Source of the DNA: Nonomuraea sp. SYSU D8015
GTDB lineage: Bacteria; Actinomycetota; Actinomycetes; Streptosporangiales; Streptosporangiaceae
DNA: 64,000 nt
Direction of reading: 5' to 3'
Assembly: GCF_008065375.1 (NCBI RefSeq)
Contig: NZ_VJYI01000010.1
Location: 1 to 64,000, forward strand
The notes beneath the pieces were generated by a model that did no database searches, had not been told where the DNA came from, and was given only the letters and a program-made list of their open reading frames with translations. Each line of letters opens with the position of its first letter. Position 1 is the first letter of the stretch. Position numbers and translations under genes: made by a program. This document shows, piece after piece, positions 8,235 through 18,809 of the stretch.

Positions 8235-8943
8235 GGCCACCGGCATCGCCGTCTCCTTCGGCCGCCACCGCGTCCTCGACGGCGTGACGCTGTCCGTGCG
8301 CCCCGGCGAGGTCCTCGGCCTCGCGGGCCCGAGCGGGTGCGGCAAGTCCACGCTGGCCCGCGTGCTCGCCCTGCTGCTGCGCCCGTCCGCGGGCGCGGTC
8401 GCCATCGACGGCCGGGCGGTACGCGGCTGGCGGCACCGGGCGCCGCAGCGCACCTCCATCGGGCTGATCTTCCAGCAGCCCCGGCTCGCCGTCGACCCCC
8501 GCTTCACGCTCCTGGACGTGATCGCCGAACCGCTGCGGGCCACCCGGCGTCCCGTGGACCGGGCGTACCGGCTGGCCGAAGAGCTGGGCCTGACCTCGGA
8601 GCTGCACGGACGCCGCCCGCACGAGGTCTCGGACGGCCAGCTCCAGCGGGCGTGCGTGGCGCGCGCCCTCGCCCTCGAACCGCGCTACCTGATCTGCGAC
8701 GAGATGACCACCATGCTGGACGCCTCCACCCAGGCCCACCTCGTCCACAGGATCGAGGCCTACCGGGAGCGGACGGGGGCCGGGGTGCTCGCCATCAGCC
8801 ACGACGCCGAGCTCCTGGACCGCTGGACGGGCGGGAACGTCCGGGAGTGGGACGGCGGCGGCACGCGGAAGAGGGAGGGCGGCGCGAGAGAGCAGGACGG
8901 CGGCGCGGAAACCCGTTCGCCCAGCGCCCTCGACCGGCACTAG
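8227..8943 (+). CDS. nikE: ABC transporter ATPase, NikE type, atypical signature
   Basis: A 238-residue second ATPase of the importer. Walker A is GPSGCGKST (about 34-42), the Q-loop is in IGLIFQQPRL, and Walker B is YLICDEMTTMLD. The signature reads VSDGQLQR instead of LSGGQQQR, a relaxed form seen in some DppF/NikE proteins. The C-terminal oligopeptide-transporter domain is missing; the last about 35 residues are a Gly/Arg/Glu-rich tail (REWDGGGTRKREGGAREQ and more) with a repeat character. The start overlaps the nikD end. It is the last gene of the operon; the next gene starts 2 bases later but has an unrelated function. Confidence 0.7.
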   Translation: MLEATGIAVSFGRHRVLDGVTLSVRPGEVLGLAGPSGCGKSTLARVLALLLRPSAGAVAIDGRAVRGWRHRAPQRTSIGLIFQQPRLAVDPRFTLLDVIAEPLRATRRPVDRAYRLAEELGLTSELHGRRPHEVSDGQLQRACVARALALEPRYLICDEMTTMLDASTQAHLVHRIEAYRERTGAGVLAISHDAELLDRWTGGNVREWDGGGTRKREGGAREQDGGAETRSPSALDRH

Positions 8944-8944
8944 C

Positions 8945-9862
8945 GTGAACCCCGTGCCGGACGTCTCCGATCATGAGCCTGACGGCTCACTGTCCGGGCC
9001 TGATCATCAGCCGGGCCGCCCGCGGTCGTGGCCCGATCACGAGCCGGACCGCCCCCAGTCGTGGGCCGACTGCGACCCCGACATCCGCGACCACGTCACC
9101 GGCACCCTCGACGCGGTAGGCGTCCCCCTGCTGGGCGCCTACCTCCACGGATCGCTGGCCATGGGCTGCTACCACCGCGCCAAGAGTGACCTGGACCTGC
9201 TGCTCGTGACCCCCGGCTCGCTGACGGCGACGCAGCGGGCGAGCGTCGCCCGCGCCCTCGCCCTGAGGAGCGCGGACCGCCCGGTCCCGGGCGACCTGGA
9301 GGTGTCCGTCCTGAGCCGCGAGCAGGCCGCGACACACCAGCATCCGCGCCCCTACGAGGTCCACTGCTCCTCCATGTGGACCGCTGACATCCTCGCGGGC
9401 GGCGTCGACCACGACGCGCCGCGCGCCGACCCGGACCTGGCCGCCCACATCACGGTCGCCAGGGAACGCGGTGTCACCCTGCTCGGCCCGCCCGCCGAGA
9501 CCGTGTTCGCGCCCGTGCCACGGGACGACTACGTGGCGGCCATCACCGACGACCTCGCGTGGGCCATGGAACGGCTGCCGCGGTCGCCCTACTACGGCGT
9601 GCTCAACGCGTGCCGGGTGCTCGCGGTCCTCGACGGCGGCCCAGCGACCGTGCCCAGCAAGGAGGAAGGCGCCGCCTGGGCACTGGACGAGCTCCCGCAG
9701 CCGCTCCGGCCGATCGTCCGGCAGGCGCTGAGCTGCTACCGCAGCGCCCGCCCGGTCCCGGCGGAGGACCGGGAGACCGACGGGCACGCCTGGGACGAGG
9801 ACGCGCTGCAGGCGTTCGCCACGTACGTCCTGCGCCGCGCGGGCCTCTCCCGCGCCGGGTGA
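8945..9862 (+). CDS. Aminoglycoside nucleotidyltransferase-like protein (AadA / ANT(3'')-(9) family)
   Basis: A 305-residue nucleotidyltransferase. The catalytic signature YLHGSLAMGCYHRAKSDLDLLLV (split here as GSLAMG and SDLDLLLV, residues about 65-85) carries the two metal-binding aspartates. The C-terminal half matches the helical DUF4111-type domain of spectinomycin/streptomycin adenylyltransferases (YYGVLNACRVLAVL, TVPSKEEGAAWAL). It might inactivate an aminoglycoside, but chromosomal homologues in actinomycetes are often untested. The GTG start is 2 bases after nikE, with another GTG 12 bases later. Residues about 6-42 are repetitive (PDHQPGRPRSW, PDHEPDRPQSW) and absent from typical members. 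Confidence 0.75.
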   Translation: MNPVPDVSDHEPDGSLSGPDHQPGRPRSWPDHEPDRPQSWADCDPDIRDHVTGTLDAVGVPLLGAYLHGSLAMGCYHRAKSDLDLLLVTPGSLTATQRASVARALALRSADRPVPGDLEVSVLSREQAATHQHPRPYEVHCSSMWTADILAGGVDHDAPRADPDLAAHITVARERGVTLLGPPAETVFAPVPRDDYVAAITDDLAWAMERLPRSPYYGVLNACRVLAVLDGGPATVPSKEEGAAWALDELPQPLRPIVRQALSCYRSARPVPAEDRETDGHAWDEDALQAFATYVLRRAGLSRAG

Positions 9863-10035
9863 CGCGACTGAGCAGGATTCGAGAAGCGCGGTCACGGAGC
9901 CACACATAGGGTGACCTCCATGGACATCAGCGTCGTCGCGACCGCGCCGGCGAGATGACAGACCCACTGCTCGAAGCTGGTCAGATCCAGCCAGGTGACG
10001 CCGACGGCGGCGCCGTCCTACCAGATGGAGACACG

Positions 10036-12435
<2,400 letters not shown>

Positions 12436-12497
12436 GGTGAGACATCTCGGGGCCGAGCGGCCCGGCCTCGAAGAACCAGGAGAAGGAGGGCGGCCCG

Positions 12498-13109
12498 CTA
12501 CTCGGGCCGGGACCGCACGCCGGACGTCAGGAGCGACAGCATCGTCGTGACCAGCACCCGCTCCACCTCGTCGGCCGCGAGCCGGCCAGCCTCCCGCTCC
12601 TGCGCGGCGCTGTGGATGATCGCGAAGAACGTCGTCACCAGCCAGGGCAGCGGCAGGTCGGTGCGGAACACACTTTCCCGCTGCCCGCGCGCGATCAGCC
12701 GCTCCACCCGCCGCAGCGGCCGGTCGTGGTGCTCCCTGATCCGCTCGGTGGCCATGACCCGGTCAGCGGCCACGAACAGGCGGCGGTGCCGGTCGAGGAT
12801 CTCCCACGACGACCGCAGCAGCCCCGCCATGGCCTCGGGCGCCGGGGCCGTGTCGATCGAGGGATCCTCCAGCACCGTGTCCGCCACGCCGCCCGCGTGG
12901 TCCAGCACGGCGTCCACCAGCGCCTCCCGCGACGGGAAGTGCCCGTACAGCGTGACCCGGCCCACCCCGGCGGCCTTGGCGATGTCGGCCACGCTGGCGC
13001 CCGGGTCGTAGCTGAGCAGCCGGGTGCCGGCCTCGAGGATCGCGGCGATGTTGCGCTCCGCGTCGGCCCGCCGGGTGGGTACGGGCTGTCGTGCCGCGGT
13101 CTTCGCCAT
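12498..13109 (-). CDS. TetR/AcrR-family transcriptional regulator
   Basis: A 203-residue one-component repressor. The N-terminal helix-turn-helix covers about residues 35-65 (GASVADIAKAAGVGRVTLYGHFPSREALVDAVL), followed by an all-helical ligand domain with no recognised subfamily. It points toward the UvrA-like gene with 62 bases between the two stop codons, so it need not regulate it. Its own promoter would lie in the 75 bases between it and the CBS gene. Likely target and ligand are unknown. Confidence 0.85.
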   Translation of the reverse strand: MAKTAARQPVPTRRADAERNIAAILEAGTRLLSYDPGASVADIAKAAGVGRVTLYGHFPSREALVDAVLDHAGGVADTVLEDPSIDTAPAPEAMAGLLRSSWEILDRHRRLFVAADRVMATERIREHHDRPLRRVERLIARGQRESVFRTDLPLPWLVTTFFAIIHSAAQEREAGRLAADEVERVLVTTMLSLLTSGVRSRPE

Positions 13110-13184
13110 GCGACCACCCTACGACGTCCGGCGGGGAAGGCCGGGCGACACGCTCGGCGGACGGGGACAGGAGCCTGGACCGGA

Positions 13185-13631
13185 TCACAGCTCCAGCACG
13201 TGGTCCATCAGCGACTGCAGCGTGACCGCCCCCGCCAGCCGCCCCTCGCCGTCCACGACCGCGGTGAGCGGGCTGCGCGTGCGGGCCATGAGCGCCGCCA
13301 GCTCCAGCACGGTCGCCTTCATGTCGGCCACCGGCAGCTCCCGCGGCTGCTCGGGCAGGCACTCGCGGACGGTCTTGTCACCCAGCCGGCGCAGGAACAG
13401 GTCGGCGTGGGCCTCGTCCACCACCCGCGCCAGCGCCGGGTCGTCCTGGCAGTAGGGCGGGACGGCCAGTCGCAGCACCTGGGTGCCGGGCAGGATGCTG
13501 AGCGGCCGCCGATCGTCGTCGACGATGATGAGGCCGGGGAGATCCTGCTCGGCCAGCAGCTTGGCGGCGTCCAGCGCCGGGCTGTCCAGCGTGACCGTCG
13601 GGAACTCGACGGCGAGATCGCGTGCGCGCAT
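13185..13631 (-). CDS. CBS-domain protein
   Basis: A 148-residue protein with two CBS-type repeats: MRARDLAVEFPTVTLDSPALDAAKLLAE with LPGLIIVDDDRRPLSILPG, and later DMKATVLELAALMARTRSPLTAVVDGEGRLAGAVTL. CBS pairs bind adenine nucleotides and sense energy or cyclic dinucleotides. The ATG at 13631 is chosen because GGAGG lies five bases upstream; an upstream in-frame start would add nine residues without a better ribosome site. It lies just after the KtrAB genes on the same strand (38 bases after ktrA's end), so it may act with potassium uptake. That link is inference. Confidence 0.8.
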   Translation of the reverse strand: MRARDLAVEFPTVTLDSPALDAAKLLAEQDLPGLIIVDDDRRPLSILPGTQVLRLAVPPYCQDDPALARVVDEAHADLFLRRLGDKTVRECLPEQPRELPVADMKATVLELAALMARTRSPLTAVVDGEGRLAGAVTLQSLMDHVLEL

Positions 13632-13696
13632 CGATGCCTCCACTTCCAGCCTAGCCAACTCGCGGCGGAGCCCCCGGGTTCCCGGGGATCCGGTCG

Positions 13697-14359
13697 TCAG
13701 GGCAGCTCGGCGAAGCGCTCGACCTGCTCCGTGCGCCCCGACACGAGGATGACGTCGCCGTAGGACAGTTCGGTGTCGGCGGTGGCGTACGTGAAGTCCT
13801 CGCCGGGGGCCTTGACGGCGACGATCGTGACGCCGTACTTGCGCCGCAGGTTGGACTCGCCCAGGGGCAGGCCGACGTATTCCTTCGGCGGCTTGGTCTT
13901 GGCCAGCGCGAAGTTCTCGTCCACCTGCATGTAGTCCAGCATCCGCCCGCTGACCAGGTGTGCGACCCGCTCGCCCATGTCGTGCTCCGGGAAGACGACG
14001 TGGTGGGCGCCGATGCGGCTGAGGATGCGGCCGTGCTGGGTGCTGATCGCCTTGGCCCAGATGTCGTTGATCTCCAGCTCGATCAGCAGCGACGTGGTCA
14101 GGATGCTGGACTCGATGTCGCTGCCGATGGCCACGACCGCCCGGTAGAAGTCGGCCACGCCCAGCTGTTGCAGCGCGTCGATGTCGGTGGCGTCGGCGGT
14201 CGCGATCTGGGTGATCTGGCCGGCCAGCGCCTGCGTGATCTTGGGCCGGTTGTCGATGGCCAGGACCTCGGTGCCGCGCCGGGTCAGCTCCAGCGCCAGC
14301 GAGCTGCCGAACCGGCCCAGCCCGATGACGACGACCGGGTTGCTTGTGTACTCAGCCAA
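13697..14359 (-). CDS. ktrA: Potassium uptake regulatory subunit KtrA/TrkA (RCK protein)
   Basis: A 220-residue cytosolic gating subunit with an RCK_N Rossmann domain (VVVIGLGRFGSSLALEL, residues about 8-24, then VLAIDNRP) and an RCK_C domain (GLPLGESNLRRKYGVTIVAVK). The single RCK_N/RCK_C unit fits KtrA-type octameric rings that bind ATP/ADP and gate the KtrB channel, rather than the double-unit TrkA of enterics. Its start overlaps the ktrB end by 8 bases, so they form a ktrB-ktrA operon. The CBS gene follows downstream. Confidence 0.85.
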   Translation of the reverse strand: MAEYTSNPVVVIGLGRFGSSLALELTRRGTEVLAIDNRPKITQALAGQITQIATADATDIDALQQLGVADFYRAVVAIGSDIESSILTTSLLIELEINDIWAKAISTQHGRILSRIGAHHVVFPEHDMGERVAHLVSGRMLDYMQVDENFALAKTKPPKEYVGLPLGESNLRRKYGVTIVAVKAPGEDFTYATADTELSYGDVILVSGRTEQVERFAELP

Positions 14360-15704
14360 CGATGACTCGCTCCTCGGGTAGCTCGTAACGGCGGGCGCGC
14401 CGGTTGAGCGCCAGCGCGGACCCCAGGGTGAGCGGGCCGATCCTGCCGATGAACATCAGCACGGCCAGCAGCACGTGACCGGCGGGTCCCACGCTACCCG
14501 TGATGCCGGTGGACAGCCCTGCCGTGCCGAACGCCGAGACCACCTCGAACAACACCTGGTCCAGCCCGTGCGGGGTGAGCGCCAGCAGGATGTACGTCGA
14601 GACGGTGACCAGCCCGACGCCCATCACGGCGATGGTGATCACCTGACGCTGGGTGGTCTCCGGCAGCCGCCGGTGGCCGATGTTGACCCGGCTCTCGCCG
14701 CGCATCTCGGCCCAGATGATGAAGGCGAGCATCCCGAACGTGGTCACCTTGATGCCGCCCGCGGTGCCCGCGCTGCCGCCGCCGATGAACATCAGCACGT
14801 CGGTGGCCAGCCAGCTCGACGGGTACATCTGGGAGATGTCCAGGACGTTGAAACCGGCCGAGCGCGGCATGACCGAGGTGAAGAACGCGGCCAGCAGCTT
14901 GGTCGAGTCGTCCAGCTGTCCCAGCGTCCTCGGGTTGCGCCACTCGGTGACCAGGAAGATCAGCGTGCCGAGCACCAGCAGGATGACGGTCGTCCCGACG
15001 GTGATCCTGGTCAGGATCGTCCACTTGCGGGGGTGCCGCCAGTGGCGGGCCAGCTCGAACACCACGGGGAAGCCCAGGCCGCCGACGATGGCCGCGATCG
15101 AGACGGTGAGGCAGATCCACGGGTCGGTGACGAACCGCATGAGGCTGTCCGGCCAGAGCGTGAACCCGGCGCTGTTGAACGACGTGACCGCGTGGAAGCC
15201 GCCCAGGTAGAGGGCGCGCCCGAAAGGCTCGCCGTACCCGATGAGGAAGCGCCCGGTGAGCACGACGGCGAAGACGGCCTCGCACGCGAGGCTGAACACG
15301 ACCACCTTGCGCACCAGCTGGCGCACGTCGCTCATGCTCGGCGTCTTGGTCTCCGCCTGGGCCGCGATCCTGGCCCGCAGCCCCAGCCGCCCCGAGAGGA
15401 GCAGGGTGAACAGCGTGGCCATGGTCATGATGCCCAGCCCGCCCACCTGGGCCAGCCCGGCGATCACCAGCTCGCCGAAGACCGACCAGTGCGCCTCGGT
15501 GTCGACCAGCACCAGCCCGGTCACGCAGACGGCCGAGGCGGATGTGAACATCGCCGTCACCCAGCCGGCCGACTCACCGGCCGTGGTGGCGACGGGCAGG
15601 GACAACAGGGCCGTGCCGATCCCGATGGCCAGCCCGAAGGCCGTGGCCACCACCTGGGTGGGATGCCGGAATCGAGCTAAGAACGGCGGCGCCGCTGCCA
15701 TCAT
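14352..15704 (-). CDS. ktrB: Potassium uptake membrane subunit KtrB/TrkH
   Basis: A 450-residue TrkH/KtrB-family K+ translocator. It has four pore repeats with selectivity-loop segments SAVCVTGL, NSAGFTL, RSAGFNV and FGTAGLSTG, whose single glycines match the usual KtrB filter. Membrane helices fill the rest; the length fits KtrB rather than the longer TrkH. Two adjacent ATGs (15704, 15701) could start the protein. The gene is preceded by a gene-free 334-base stretch with inverted repeats, which may hold control elements. ktrA follows with an 8-base overlap. Confidence 0.85.
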   Translation of the reverse strand: MMAAAPPFLARFRHPTQVVATAFGLAIGIGTALLSLPVATTAGESAGWVTAMFTSASAVCVTGLVLVDTEAHWSVFGELVIAGLAQVGGLGIMTMATLFTLLLSGRLGLRARIAAQAETKTPSMSDVRQLVRKVVVFSLACEAVFAVVLTGRFLIGYGEPFGRALYLGGFHAVTSFNSAGFTLWPDSLMRFVTDPWICLTVSIAAIVGGLGFPVVFELARHWRHPRKWTILTRITVGTTVILLVLGTLIFLVTEWRNPRTLGQLDDSTKLLAAFFTSVMPRSAGFNVLDISQMYPSSWLATDVLMFIGGGSAGTAGGIKVTTFGMLAFIIWAEMRGESRVNIGHRRLPETTQRQVITIAVMGVGLVTVSTYILLALTPHGLDQVLFEVVSAFGTAGLSTGITGSVGPAGHVLLAVLMFIGRIGPLTLGSALALNRRARRYELPEERVIVG

Positions 15705-16038
15705 CGATCACCGCCATACGCGTCACTCACCGTGGAACGCCCCCGCGAGAAAGCACAGCCGACAGTCCGAGCCGACCAGGCTTCCCGGCGCACCGCGCAC
15801 CAAAGTAGCAGCATCAGAGGGCGGCCCAGACCATATGCCTCCTTGACCGGGTGACTGGCGGTCAAGGCCCATATTTCACATGATCACCTCTCCTGTGCCT
15901 GCTGACGCCCTATGTGGCCGGTGCGGTGATCAGATGGAGATCGTTCTTGCCGGTGAGACGCCATGAAGTGCGGGGCCAAAGGGTGGCGCGCGGAGTCGGT
16001 CGTGCGAAGAACGGGGCAAGGGGGCAGAGGGGCCCGGG
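15705..16038 (-). other. Gene-free region upstream of ktrB with inverted repeats; possible structured leader
   Basis: No convincing gene. Three structures stand out. CCTTGACC and GGTCAAGG (15841-15867) are perfect 8-bp arms around 11 bases. TGATCACC (15881-15888) and GGTGATCA (15925-15932) are a second perfect pair. On the ktrB strand, a segment around 15775-15790 can fold as CCGGG-AAG-CCTGG. A minus-strand TTGACC at 15865-15860 could be a -35, but no clear -10 follows. The region must hold the ktrBA promoter and leader. I could not match it to the c-di-AMP (ydaO) riboswitch consensus. Confidence 0.4.
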
Positions 16039-17199
16039 TCAGGAGAGGGAGCGGAAGAACGCGCGCAGGTCGGAGATCAGCACGTCGGGCGTCTCCAGGG
16101 CGGCGAAGTGGCCGCCGTGGCCGAACTCCGACCACCTCACCACGTTGTGCACCCGCTCGGCCAGCGGCCGCACCGAATAGTCGGTCGGGAACACCGCCAC
16201 CGCCGTCGGCACGGTGCCGCGCTCCACCGGCCCCCACGCGCTGAAGTCGTTGAACCGCTCGAAGTACGTGTGCGCCGCCGACCCAGCGGTCTCGGTGAAC
16301 CAGTAGATGCTCACGTCGGTGAGGATGCGGTCCCGGTCCACGGCGTCCTCGGGCAGCTTGGCCGCCGGGTCCGTCCAGTCCTTGAACTTCTCCACGATCC
16401 AGGCGAGCTGCCCGGCGGGGGAGTCGTGCAGCGAGGCGGCGATGGTCTGCGGGCGGGTGCCCTGCAGGTTCATGTACGCGCCCAGCTTCTGCTGCCACTC
16501 GCCCATCCCGGCCAGCCGCTCGCGCTCGGCCTCGGTGAGCTCGTCAGCGACCGCCGGGTCGGGGAAGGTGAGCAGGCCGTTGACGTGCACGCCGATGACG
16601 TGGTCCGGCGCGGCCCGGCCCATCAGCGGCGCGATGAAGGCGCCGACGTCGCCGCCCTGGACGCCGTACCGGTCGTAGCCGAGCCGGGCCATCAGCTCGG
16701 CCAGCGCGGCGGCGGTGCGCCCGTCGGTCCAGCCGGTGCCGGGCAGCGGGCCGGAGAAGCCGTAGCCCGGCAGCGACGGGATCACCAGGTGGAAGGCGTC
16801 CGCGGCCGCGCCGCCGTGCGCGACCGGGTCGGTGAGCGGGCCGATGAGGTCGAGGAACTCGACCACCGAGCCCGGCCAGCCGTGCAGGAGCATGAGCGGG
16901 GTGGCGTCCGGCTCCGCCGAGCGGACGTGCAGGAAGTGCACGTCCGCGCCGTCGATCGTGGTCGTGAACTGCGGGTACGCGTTCAGCGCCGCCTCCTGCG
17001 CGCGCCAGTCGAAGCCGCCGGCCCAGTATTCCGCCAGGCCGCGCAGGTAGCTCGTGGGCACGCCGCGCTCCCAGCCGGCGCCGGGCAGTTCGGGGGCCCA
17101 GCGCGTACGCCGGAGCCGGTCGCGGAGGTCGTCGAGAGCGTCCTGGGGGATCTCGATGCGATACGGCGTGACCTGGGCGGTGATGTCGCTGTGCGTCAT
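16039..17199 (-). CDS. Epoxide hydrolase
   Basis: A 386-residue alpha/beta hydrolase with the epoxide hydrolase N-terminal domain (PYRIEIPQDALDDLRDRLRRTRW, residues about 11-33). The oxyanion-hole motif is LLHGWPGS (about 118), the catalytic nucleophile Asp sits in QGGDVGAFIAP (about 183), and the His is in FGHGGHFAALE near the C-terminus. It opens epoxides to diols in the cytosol; the substrate is unknown. The ATG at 17199 is chosen at the first conserved residues. It is divergent from the WYL regulator with 63 bases between, so that protein may control it. Confidence 0.85.
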   Translation of the reverse strand: MTHSDITAQVTPYRIEIPQDALDDLRDRLRRTRWAPELPGAGWERGVPTSYLRGLAEYWAGGFDWRAQEAALNAYPQFTTTIDGADVHFLHVRSAEPDATPLMLLHGWPGSVVEFLDLIGPLTDPVAHGGAAADAFHLVIPSLPGYGFSGPLPGTGWTDGRTAAALAELMARLGYDRYGVQGGDVGAFIAPLMGRAAPDHVIGVHVNGLLTFPDPAVADELTEAERERLAGMGEWQQKLGAYMNLQGTRPQTIAASLHDSPAGQLAWIVEKFKDWTDPAAKLPEDAVDRDRILTDVSIYWFTETAGSAAHTYFERFNDFSAWGPVERGTVPTAVAVFPTDYSVRPLAERVHNVVRWSEFGHGGHFAALETPDVLISDLRAFFRSLS

Positions 17200-17262
17200 G
17201 TCTGCGACAGTAAGAGGGATTGGTGACAGGCCCTGGCACCGATGTCGAGCAGAATGAGATTC

Positions 17263-18243
17263 ATGTTGGAGACTTCGGCCCGGTTGCTCCGCCTGCTGTC
17301 CCTCCTGCAGTCGCGTGCCGACTGGACCGGCGCCGAGCTGGCCGGACGGCTCGGCGCCGGGCTGCGTACGGTGCGGCGCGACATCGACCGGCTGCGCGAG
17401 CTCGGCTACCCGGTCGACGCCACCCCCGGCGTGGCCGGCGGCTACCGGCTCGGCGTGGGGGCCGCCCTGCCGCCGCTGCTGCTCGACGACGAGGAGGCGG
17501 TCGCGGTGGCGATCAGCCTGCGGACCGCCGCCACCGGCAGCGTGGCCGGACTGGAGGAGGGCTCGCTGCGCGCGCTGGCCAAGCTGCAGCAGATCCTGCC
17601 GTCGCGGCTGCGGCACCGGGTGAGCGCGTTCCAGGCGGCCACGGTGCCGCTGGCCGGCGCCGCCGCCCCGGCCGTGAACGCCGACCTCCTGACCGCCATC
17701 GCCGCGGCCTGCCGCGACCACCGCCGGCTGCGGCTGCGATACCGGGGGCGGGACGGGGTCTCGGAGCGGGAGGTGGAGCCGCACCGGCTGGTGCACACGC
17801 CGCGCCGCTGGTACCTGCTGGCCTGGGACCTGGGTAAACAGGACTGGCGGACGTTCCGCGTGGACCGGATCGAGGCGCCGCTCGGGATGCCGGGCGCCCG
17901 GTTCACGCCGCGCACGCCGCCGCAGGACGACGTGGCCGCGTACGTGTCACGCTCCATCACCTCCGCGCCGTACCGCTATCAGGCCCGCATCCTCTTCCAC
18001 GCGCCCCTGGAGGCGGTCGCGCCCCAGACCTCGGCGGGGGCGGGGCGGCTGGAGGCGGTCGACGCCGGCACGTGCCGGTACGTCACCGGCTCCAACTCGC
18101 TCGACGAGCTGGCGATCTACGTCGCGGCCAAGGGCTTCGACTTCGAGGTGCTGGATCCGCCGGAGCTGGTGCCGGTGCTGCGCGAGGTCGCCGACCGGCT
18201 GCGCCGCGCCGCCGATGACACCTGTGGCACGGTTGAGTCATGA
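17263..18243 (+). CDS. WYL-domain transcriptional regulator (YafY-like)
   Basis: A 326-residue regulator. The N-terminal HTH_11-type winged helix is RLLRLLSLLQSRADWTGAELAGRL and LRTVRRDIDRLRELGYPV, ending in the wing AGGYRLG. The WYL domain is in the middle (LRLRYRGRDG, REVEPHRLVHTPRRWYLLAWD), with a WCX-like C-terminal segment. WYL proteins sense nucleic acids, nucleotides or other ligands. The ATG at 17263 fits the family opening (MLETSARLLRLL); in-frame ATGs at 17242 and 17254 would add short tails. It ends 4 bases past the NADAR start. Confidence 0.85.
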   Translation: MLETSARLLRLLSLLQSRADWTGAELAGRLGAGLRTVRRDIDRLRELGYPVDATPGVAGGYRLGVGAALPPLLLDDEEAVAVAISLRTAATGSVAGLEEGSLRALAKLQQILPSRLRHRVSAFQAATVPLAGAAAPAVNADLLTAIAAACRDHRRLRLRYRGRDGVSEREVEPHRLVHTPRRWYLLAWDLGKQDWRTFRVDRIEAPLGMPGARFTPRTPPQDDVAAYVSRSITSAPYRYQARILFHAPLEAVAPQTSAGAGRLEAVDAGTCRYVTGSNSLDELAIYVAAKGFDFEVLDPPELVPVLREVADRLRRAADDTCGTVES

Positions 18244-18809
18244 ACGATCTCCCCATGAGCGTCGAGGAGGCCGTCGCCGCCGAGCGGTCCGGCCGGCAGC
18301 TCGAATATCTGTACTTCTGGGGCCACCAGCCCGCCCGCGACGGCGGCGTCGGCCCCGGTTGCCTCAGCCAGTGGTGGCCCGTGACGTTCACCGAGGACGG
18401 GCACGTGTTCGCCTCGGCCGAGCACTACATGATGGCGCACAAGGCGTGGCTGTTCGGCGACGAGGAGGGCGCGGCCAAGATCCTCGCGGCTGGCCACCCC
18501 GGCGAGGCCAAGGCGCTCGGCCGGACCGTACGCGGCTTCGACGAGGCGACGTGGGAGGCGCGGCGGTTCGACATCGTCGTGCGGGGCAACGTCGCCAAGT
18601 TCGGGCAGCACGCCGACCTCGGCGCGTTCCTGCTCGGCACGTCGAACCGGGTGCTCGTGGAGGCCAGCCCGCGCGACCGGGTGTGGGGCATCGGGCTGAC
18701 GGCCGGCGACGAGCGGGCCGCCTCACCGGCGACGTGGCGGGGCCTCAACCTGCTCGGCTTCGCCCTGATGGCCGCCCGCGACGCCCTTCAGGAGGGAAAC
18801 CACAGATAG
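18240..18809 (+). CDS. NADAR-family protein (YbiA-like N-glycosidase)
   Basis: A 189-residue NADAR-domain protein: FWGHQPARDG at residues about 23-32, then SQWWPVTFTEDGHVFASAEHYMMAHKA and a conserved C-terminal GLNLLGFALMAAR. YbiA/RIB7-type members cleave reactive riboflavin intermediates, and other NADAR proteins remove ADP-ribose from guanine. The specific activity here cannot be told. The start overlaps the WYL gene's end (ATGA), so they are co-transcribed. The 3' end overlaps the convergent RNA 2'-phosphotransferase gene by 22 bp. Confidence 0.8.
   Translation: MNDLPMSVEEAVAAERSGRQLEYLYFWGHQPARDGGVGPGCLSQWWPVTFTEDGHVFASAEHYMMAHKAWLFGDEEGAAKILAAGHPGEAKALGRTVRGFDEATWEARRFDIVVRGNVAKFGQHADLGAFLLGTSNRVLVEASPRDRVWGIGLTAGDERAASPATWRGLNLLGFALMAARDALQEGNHR

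Noticed and set aside
9920..9958. Tiny frame MDISVVATAPAR with a fair ribosome site before the UvrA-like gene, ending in ATGA with a possible earlier UvrA start
   Set aside because: Too short to support; could be an attenuator peptide, but no terminator structure or conserved codons are visible.
13958..14365. Long frames opposite ktrA and other real genes
   Set aside because: Shadow frames with Arg/Asp/Gly-rich sequence, typical of high-GC antisense; no start context or family match.
15841..15867. GGAGG next to an ATG on the minus strand (a six-codon frame, MVWAAL) in the ktrB leader
   Set aside because: Spacing of three bases is short, and the peptide is too small to judge; kept only as a note on the leader.
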